From an uncultured Clostridia bacterium (lineage in GTDB: Bacteria > Bacillota > Clostridia > UBA1381): 6,140 nucleotides of DNA. The notes beneath the pieces are model-generated. The model worked only from the letters and a program-made list of their open reading frames with translations. It was not told where the DNA came from and made no database searches. Numbering within the stretch: position 1 is the stretch's first letter; every line of letters starts with the position of its first letter. The stretch is from the NCBI GenBank assembly GCA_934486495.1, contig CAKSPW010000096.1:1-6140 (forward strand), in the 5' to 3' direction. The translations under genes were made by a program, and so were the position numbers. Shown in pieces: positions 1-4,150 of this stretch.

Positions 1-8
1 GGCTGGGT

Positions 9-65
9 CCGGGGGATTGCCGAACCCCCGGCGGCTTTGGTTCTTTCGCCGCCGAAAGAACGAAA
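9..65. repeat. Nested inverted-repeat element, possible dispersed intergenic repeat
   Basis: GC-rich sequence with two adjacent hairpins. The first pairs CCGGGGG (9-15) with CCCCCGG (25-31). The second pairs 36-48 with 53-65, with one G-G mismatch around the TTCTTTCG/CGAAAGAA core and a CCGC loop. A mutually exclusive third stem is possible: GGCGGC (30-35) with GCCGCC (48-53). No coding frame or flanking U-tract is evident, so it does not look like a plain intrinsic terminator. Compact paired hairpins of this kind resemble the dispersed palindromic repeats found between genes in many Clostridia. That family assignment is inference, because only one copy is visible here and its left limit may lie outside the window. 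Confidence 0.45.
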
Positions 66-82
66 AGGTCAGAATTTGGGAA

Positions 83-114
83 TGTGAAACAAATTGGTAC
101 AGGCTTGTTTCATA
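83..114. repeat. Short inverted repeat
   Basis: TGAAACAA (85-92) is a perfect inverted repeat of TTGTTTCA (105-112). The stem can be extended outward by one G-U and one T-A pair (83-84 with 113-114), and the loop is 12 nt. No T-run follows on either strand. It could be a weak transcript-end hairpin for a gene to the left of the window or an operator-like dyad. The sequence does not decide between these. Confidence 0.35.
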
Positions 115-142
115 CTCCTTACGCAAGTACAAAAACCACACG

Positions 143-182
143 TTAAAAGCGGCGGAGAACGCTGATTCTCCGCCGCTTTTAA
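143..182 (-). terminator. Intrinsic terminator of the PHP-lacZ operon, probably bidirectional
   Basis: A perfect 17-bp stem (143-159 with 166-182) encloses the 6-nt loop CGCTGA. The stem core is GCGGCGGAGAA and its ends are A/T tracts (TTAAAA and TTTTAA). Read leftward, the hairpin begins 6 bp after the lacZ TAG stop (189-191), and its 3' arm ends in UUUUAA. The A/T flanks are symmetrical, so it should also stop rightward transcripts arriving from the left of the window. It is the only strong terminator seen downstream of lacZ. Confidence 0.88.
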
Positions 183-188
183 AGAAAA

Positions 189-2984
189 CTATTTAACCTT
201 TACAGTAAACTTATACGAGTAATCTCTCTTACCCACTCTATACTTATCTATCAAAACAGGTCCACAGCTATTAGAGCCTATACCGCTTACGGCACAGTCA
301 ATTCTAAGATTCACAACACCGTTTTTGCAAAGCTCATTGGTATGTGTTGCACGGCACAGCTCCTCAATTGAGTATTCAAGTGCGGAGAACTCAAAATCAT
401 CGTCCGAAACGAACGAAATATCGTTAAATTCAACGCTTCTCACTTTCGTATGATTACCGTGCTCCTGAGGCATTACATAGTTGACATATTCATCCTCCGG
501 AGTACTTTCATAAAATCCGACAGGCGCATAGCGGTGCATATCGCAGTAGTTTTCAAGCTTTCCTCTGCCGTAATATTTAAAGCTGTTTTGAGATTTATCA
601 AGCTTAAATTCAAAGCCGAGTCTTGGGAAATACGGAGCTTTTACGTCCTTTTCGGCAATAAGCTCAATATCAATATCACCGTTTGCAAAGAACGAATACA
701 CCTGCGTAAACCACAAATACGGCGGACGTGAAATGCTTACAAGTCTGCCCTTAACGGTTATAACATTACCGTCTATATTAACGCTTTCAATCTTCGAGTG
801 CGCACGGTGATATTTAATTCCGCAATCGTCCTCCCAGCTTTTTCTTGCATATCTGTCATTATCGGTCGGCGCTCTGAACACGCTGAGCTTTGCCTTTTCC
901 TTTAAAAGACCGTTAATATCGGTAAGCACACCGTAATGAAGGTCAAACTTATGACAGAAATTATCTCCGCTGATTGTGGCTTCATATCCGTCTGCAACGA
1001 TTTTAGCCGGCTCTCTTGACGGAATTTCCGTTACTATTCTGACACCTGCGTCAAGCTGAACGAATGCGACCTCGTATCCGTCCTTGTCGAGCATTGAAAG
1101 ATTTATATACGTGCCGAGCTCACAATCTGTCGGGAATGTATAATCAATACAAACCTTGCTTTCACACTGCGGCTTTGTATCGAGCTTAAACGACTTTTCA
1201 AACACTGTTTTTCCGTCCGTTTCGATTGTATATTTAAAATCAAAACCAGAAAAATCAGTAAAGAAATGCTTATTTTTAATTACAAGCTTGCCGTTTTCAT
1301 ACTCTGCGCTCATCGGCTGATAAACAGCCTTAACCTCAAGAGTTCCTGCCTTAAAGCTTCTGTCGGCAAATGTCATACCGTCACAGCAGAAGTTACTGTC
1401 GTGCGTTTCCTCACCAAAATCACCGCCGTATTTTTGAGTGTTATCCTCATAAACGGTATGGTCTGTCCACTCCCAGATACAGCCGCCGAGAAGATTGTCA
1501 TACTTATCTATAACTCCCCAATAATCCGCAACATCACCCGGTCCGTTACCCATTGCGTGACAGTATTCGCAAAGGAAAATAGGTCTTTTTTCGTTGCTGT
1601 TCGCCTTTTCCTCAAGCTCACTGACGCCGGTGTACATTGTGCTTGCAATATCGCACGCAAACCACGGATCGGATTCAACACAGGCTCTCTCGTAATGGAC
1701 GGGAAGCTTTGTATCGCACGAGTCGATATAGTTTTTCATAAGTCTGAAGTTGTTGCCGTAATTGCTTTCGTTTCCGAGTGACCACATAATAACCGAAGCA
1801 TGATTTTTATCCCTTTGTACCATGCGTGCGGCTCTGTCTATGAAAGCTTCTTCCCAATCGGGATTATTACTCGGCCATAACGCCGTTCTGTCGTATTCCC
1901 AATTGTTTGCAGCTTGAATAAAGCCGTGCGTTTCCAAATCCGCCTCATCTATTACGAACATACCTGCCTCATCGCAGTATTCGAGAAAATACGGACTCGG
2001 CGGATAATGCGACGTTCTAACGGCGTTTATATTCAGCTTTTTCATAAGGTCGATATCTTTTCTTATATCTTCCTCGCTCATGGTATAGCCTTTCTCGGGG
2101 TGCGTGTCGTGATGATTTACACCTCTGATTTTAATAGCCGTTCCGTTTACCAAAAGCTGTCCCTTATCGTTTGTTTCAACCTCTCTTAAGCCTATTTTCT
2201 GCGGAATAAACTCATCTCCGGATTTAACTATAACGGTGTAGAGATTCGGGCTTTCGCAGTTCCACAAAACAGGCTTTGACATATCCGCAACTTCACCGCC
2301 GAAATATATCGTATGCTCCTCGTCGCAGTAAATACCCTTTGTATCAAACGATATTTTAAGGTCTTTTATATGACCCTTGCACCTTGAAAGCAGATATACG
2401 TCACGGAAAATTCCGTTTAATCTGAAAAAGTCCTGATCCTCAAGATAGCTTGTTGCGCACCATTTGTAAACAAGAACACGAATAGTGTTTGTACCTTTTT
2501 TAACGAACGCTTTAATATCAAACTCTGACGGAATGTGCGAACCGCTCGAATATCCGACATATTCTCCGTTTATGTAAAGCTCAAGACACGGTGCAACGCC
2601 CTCAAACATTATGTACGTTTCTCTTTGCGCCCACAAATCGTCAATTTCAAACTCCCTTTCGTAAACTCCGAGCGGATTGTCATCGGGTACGAACGGCGGG
2701 TCAACAGGGTACGGATACTGAACGTTTGTATAGTACGGCTTTTCATATCCGTTTAACTGCCAGCATGACGGAACGGTGGTTTTATCCCAATCGCTGATAT
2801 TTTTCGTGTAATCAATATCACGCGAATAGTACTTAAAATTCCACTCACCGTTTAACAGCTTATAAAATTTAGACTTGTTTTTGTCACCCTCCAATGCGCC
2901 TTCAAGCGTATCGTAAGGTATGTAATGTGTTCTTTCCTTTTCGACATTGATTTTGAATTTCTGCAAATCCTCATATTGTCTCAT
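189..2984 (-). CDS. lacZ: Beta-galactosidase, glycoside hydrolase family 2 (LacZ type)
   Basis: The 931-residue protein hydrolyses terminal beta-D-galactosides such as lactose by a retaining double-displacement mechanism. There is no signal peptide, so it should be cytoplasmic. The N-terminal sugar-binding jelly roll covers about residues 40-200. A short Ig-like domain follows at about 205-270. The TIM barrel covers about 275-560, with GVNHHDTHP (288-296), RTSHYPP (323-329), the acid/base glutamate E406 in WSLGNES and the nucleophile E473 in LCEYCHAMGN. The C-terminal beta-sandwich runs from about 665 to 930 and contains a YYGRGKLENYCD motif (804-815). The enzyme is shorter than E. coli LacZ (about 1,024 residues), partly because the Ig-like segment before LWN lacks a few dozen residues usual in the family. 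The start is fixed by an AGGAGA site 8 nt upstream, directly after the stop of the PHP gene. Family and catalytic assignment are secure. True substrate preference (lactose or plant galactosides) is not shown, and no transporter or regulator gene is in the window. Confidence 0.96.
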   Translation of the reverse strand: MRQYEDLQKFKINVEKERTHYIPYDTLEGALEGDKNKSKFYKLLNGEWNFKYYSRDIDYTKNISDWDKTTVPSCWQLNGYEKPYYTNVQYPYPVDPPFVPDDNPLGVYEREFEIDDLWAQRETYIMFEGVAPCLELYINGEYVGYSSGSHIPSEFDIKAFVKKGTNTIRVLVYKWCATSYLEDQDFFRLNGIFRDVYLLSRCKGHIKDLKISFDTKGIYCDEEHTIYFGGEVADMSKPVLWNCESPNLYTVIVKSGDEFIPQKIGLREVETNDKGQLLVNGTAIKIRGVNHHDTHPEKGYTMSEEDIRKDIDLMKKLNINAVRTSHYPPSPYFLEYCDEAGMFVIDEADLETHGFIQAANNWEYDRTALWPSNNPDWEEAFIDRAARMVQRDKNHASVIMWSLGNESNYGNNFRLMKNYIDSCDTKLPVHYERACVESDPWFACDIASTMYTGVSELEEKANSNEKRPIFLCEYCHAMGNGPGDVADYWGVIDKYDNLLGGCIWEWTDHTVYEDNTQKYGGDFGEETHDSNFCCDGMTFADRSFKAGTLEVKAVYQPMSAEYENGKLVIKNKHFFTDFSGFDFKYTIETDGKTVFEKSFKLDTKPQCESKVCIDYTFPTDCELGTYINLSMLDKDGYEVAFVQLDAGVRIVTEIPSREPAKIVADGYEATISGDNFCHKFDLHYGVLTDINGLLKEKAKLSVFRAPTDNDRYARKSWEDDCGIKYHRAHSKIESVNIDGNVITVKGRLVSISRPPYLWFTQVYSFFANGDIDIELIAEKDVKAPYFPRLGFEFKLDKSQNSFKYYGRGKLENYCDMHRYAPVGFYESTPEDEYVNYVMPQEHGNHTKVRSVEFNDISFVSDDDFEFSALEYSIEELCRATHTNELCKNGVVNLRIDCAVSGIGSNSCGPVLIDKYRVGKRDYSYKFTVKVK

Positions 2985-2992
2985 TAATCAGT

Positions 2993-2998
2993 TCTCCT
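2993..2998 (-). promoter_or_regulatory. Ribosome binding site of lacZ
   Basis: AGGAGA on the minus strand begins at the base after the PHP gene's TAA (2999-3001) and lies 8 nt before the lacZ ATG (2982-2984). A near-consensus site in a 14-bp gap with no room for a promoter or terminator supports co-transcription, and probably translational coupling, of the PHP gene and lacZ. Confidence 0.85.
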
Positions 2999-3706
2999 TT
3001 ACGGCAAAATTATACTGTTCCCCACAGTAAAAATCATATCCTCTTTCTTTAATAAATCGGCAATATCGTAAGAGTCCTTCGCAAGACTCGGAAGACGTAC
3101 TGACGTTAAATCCGTCTGAAACTGATGATGATAATCAAGACCGCCCGAAACAAGCAAGCCGTTTTCCTGCGCATAATGACCTGCAACGGCAATACGTGCA
3201 TTATGAGCGGGATGAAGATTAAACACCTCAATACCGTCAATGCTTTTCGGGTTACAGCGAGTCATATCGTCACGGAACGGATGAGCCTGCAAAATTATGT
3301 TTTTGTCATTTTTAAATTCCTTGTAAAAAGTGTCGATATCCTTGTCAAGATAATACCAGCATTTTTCAACATCGTCCTCGTTGATTCCGTAAACAAGATA
3401 ATCGTTTATGCTCCCCTTAAATCTTATCTCCATACCCAGGCAAACCGACAGCTTGTCGCCTGCCTCTTTTTTTACGGCATGATAGTCGCTAAGATAAAAT
3501 TCCGCACATTCCTTTGCCGTAAAATCGTCTTTCATCGAAGGCAGAAAATGGTTTGTAATTACCACTCCGTCATAGCCGTTTTCAATAAAATTTCGTGTAA
3601 AAACATCAACCGGAAGTTCAGAGCAGGCGCTTACAGGGCTTGTGTGAGCGTGAAACTCGAATTTATATTTGTACTTGTCTAAAATTTGTGCTTTTAAGTC
3701 TTTCAT
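2999..3706 (-). CDS. PHP-domain metal-dependent phosphoesterase family protein
   Basis: A 235-residue soluble protein of the polymerase-and-histidinol-phosphatase (PHP) superfamily, whose members use a two- or three-metal centre to hydrolyse phosphoesters. Counting from the chosen start, the motifs in order are HAHT (H19, H21), TNH (H53), GMEI (E93), QAHP (H142), a conserved-looking EVFN stretch (E160) and GGLDYHH (D191, H193). These match the usual PHP metal-ligand set, so the protein should be catalytically competent. No polymerase or other extra domain is fused. It resembles the small stand-alone PHP proteins of Firmicutes, and the substrate cannot be named. The frame opens at 3736 with two further in-frame ATGs. 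The ATG at 3704-3706 is preferred because GGAGA (3718-3722) and TGAGA (3712-3716) lie upstream and homologous proteins usually begin shortly before the HxH motif. Starts at 3736 or 3724 have poor ribosome sites. It is the first main gene of the operon, 14 bp before lacZ. A role tied to sugar metabolism is only inferred from that linkage. Confidence 0.88.
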   Translation of the reverse strand: MKDLKAQILDKYKYKFEFHAHTSPVSACSELPVDVFTRNFIENGYDGVVITNHFLPSMKDDFTAKECAEFYLSDYHAVKKEAGDKLSVCLGMEIRFKGSINDYLVYGINEDDVEKCWYYLDKDIDTFYKEFKNDKNIILQAHPFRDDMTRCNPKSIDGIEVFNLHPAHNARIAVAGHYAQENGLLVSGGLDYHHQFQTDLTSVRLPSLAKDSYDIADLLKKEDMIFTVGNSIILP

Positions 3707-3713
3707 AATAATC

Positions 3714-3851
3714 TCAATCTCCATTCTGCCCCGCATCGGTATAACCGTTAATAAAATCTCTTATCGGCAGGGCATAAAAATGATAAGAGATTACTGCGCC
3801 CATATATAGAGCAATAAAACTTTGCCCGGCTAACGTGAAAGTCTCCGACAC
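3714..3851 (-). CDS. Possible 45-codon small ORF or leader peptide upstream of the PHP gene
   Basis: A GTG-initiated frame (GTG at 3849-3851) ends with TGA at 3714-3716, 7 nt before the preferred PHP start. An AAGGAAG ribosome-site-like sequence sits 7 nt upstream of the GTG, just downstream of the predicted transcription start. The frame cannot extend further upstream because a TAA lies in the promoter -10. The predicted peptide begins MSETFTLAGQ and has a mainly hydrophobic middle (about residues 12-30, FIALYMGAVISYHFYALPI), suggesting a small membrane peptide or an upstream remnant. I recognise no family. The arrangement (promoter, ribosome site, ORF ending at the next gene's ribosome site) is what a translated leader coupled to the PHP gene would look like. 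However, the same stretch carries two strong inverted repeats, which is more typical of structured untranslated RNA, and an open frame this short can arise by chance. Confidence 0.3.
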   Translation of the reverse strand: MSETFTLAGQSFIALYMGAVISYHFYALPIRDFINGYTDAGQNGD

Positions 3852-3856
3852 GTTAG
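3737..3856 (-). promoter_or_regulatory. Structured 5' leader of the PHP-lacZ transcript
   Basis: The predicted leader runs for about 160 nt between the promoter and the PHP start and has four successive hairpins in transcript order. They are CTAACGTG/CACGTTAG (3849-3856 with 3830-3837, 11-nt loop), GGGCAA/TTGCTC (about 3823-3828 with 3810-3815), AATCTCTTATC/GATAAGAGATT (3782-3792 with 3755-3765, 16-nt loop) and CGGT/ACCG (3744-3747 with 3737-3740). The loop of the third hairpin contains TGCCCTGCC, which could pair with GGGC just upstream or GGGCAG just downstream, giving possible pseudoknots or alternative folds near the ribosome site. A short U-rich run follows the third stem, so attenuation is conceivable. 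I could not match it to a riboswitch class I know. It overlaps the possible small ORF, and the two readings are not exclusive. Confidence 0.4.
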
Positions 3857-3874
3857 TACTTCCTTTCGTTATGC

Positions 3875-3903
3875 ATTATACCATAATAAAAATTTAAAAT
3901 CAA
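3875..3903 (-). promoter_or_regulatory. Sigma-A-type promoter of the PHP-lacZ operon
   Basis: On the minus strand, TTGATT (3898-3903) and TATAAT (3875-3880) are separated by 17 bp, and TGG immediately before the -10 gives an extended -10. Transcription should start near 3868, giving a leader of about 160 nt before the PHP gene. A second TATAAT lies upstream at 3907-3912 but has no acceptable -35 at 17 bp. No convincing catabolite-response (cre) dyad was seen around the promoter. Confidence 0.65.
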
Positions 3904-3912
3904 CTTATTATA

Positions 3913-4070
3913 AAAAAAAGAATTTATTTATGCACATTTCACAAAAAAACGGTAAAATAAAAGGCGTTGAGGTATGTTTTGCTGTCTGTCCGACAAACAT
4001 TTACATCATCTTTGAAAAGAAGAAAACAATATGTCGCAATATGATTTACGGTATCGAAAACTTATCACGT
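3913..4070. other. AT-rich divergent intergenic core
   Basis: This is the stretch between the leftward PHP-lacZ promoter and the rightward spoIIE promoter. It has poly-A/T tracts (3912-3919, 3944-3950) and no convincing gene. Single-mismatch relatives of the Spo0A box (TGTCGAA) occur as the dyad TGTCCGACA (3987-3995), TGTCGCA (4032-4038) and TATCGAA (4052-4058). Isolated heptamers with one mismatch are common by chance, so these sites carry weight only together with the boxes at the spoIIE -35. Confidence 0.4.
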
Positions 4071-4117
4071 TTTGACAACAGGATTTGACAGAAAATCCGC
4101 TCGTTATGTGGTAAAAT
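4071..4117 (+). promoter_or_regulatory. spoIIE promoter with 21-bp spacer and Spo0A-box-like sites
   Basis: A consensus -35 TTGACA (4085-4090) and an extended -10 TGGTAAAAT (hexamer 4112-4117) are 21 bp apart instead of the normal 17. The Bacillus subtilis spoIIE promoter is known for this long spacing, where phosphorylated Spo0A bound at the -35 lets sigma-A polymerase work. Two identical TTTGACA heptamers (4071-4077 and 4084-4090), each one mismatch from the inverted Spo0A box TTCGACA, lie at and just upstream of the -35. A GGATTT/AAATCC dyad (4081-4086 with 4093-4098) also brackets it. The predicted transcription start is near 4124, leaving a 5' leader of about 27 nt. The spacing and position are seen directly; Spo0A control is inferred from the family. 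Confidence 0.65.
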
Positions 4118-4150
4118 ATTCCTGATTGATAAAATGAGGAGAGATTGCAA

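Noticed and set aside
1266..1781. 171-codon + strand ORF inside lacZ
   Set aside because: It is antisense to a firmly identified GH2 catalytic region, has no ribosome site, and its composition mirrors the codons of lacZ. The shorter + strand frames at 450-731, 1914-2189, 2535-2756 and 2591-2797 fail for the same reason.
3125..3682. 185-codon + strand ORF opposite the PHP gene
   Set aside because: The PHP frame carries the complete set of metal-binding motifs, while this one has no recognisable domain or ribosome site.
3737..3868. Match of the PHP-lacZ leader to a known riboswitch (c-di-GMP-I, T-box, THF, glycine and others)
   Set aside because: Fragments such as GGGCAAAG or ACCG resemble known conserved elements, but their order and the flanking consensus do not fit any class I could recall.
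3857..3960. Catabolite repression (cre) site or LacI-type operator at the lacZ operon promoter
   Set aside because: No sequence close to the TGnAAnCGnTnnCA-type consensus and no symmetric operator overlapping the -35/-10 were found.
3930..4088. 52-codon + strand ORF (ATG at 3930, TGA at 4086) in the divergent intergenic region
   Set aside because: There is no ribosome binding site, the composition is AT-rich and Lys/Ile-heavy, and it overlaps the spoIIE -35 region. It is most likely a chance frame.
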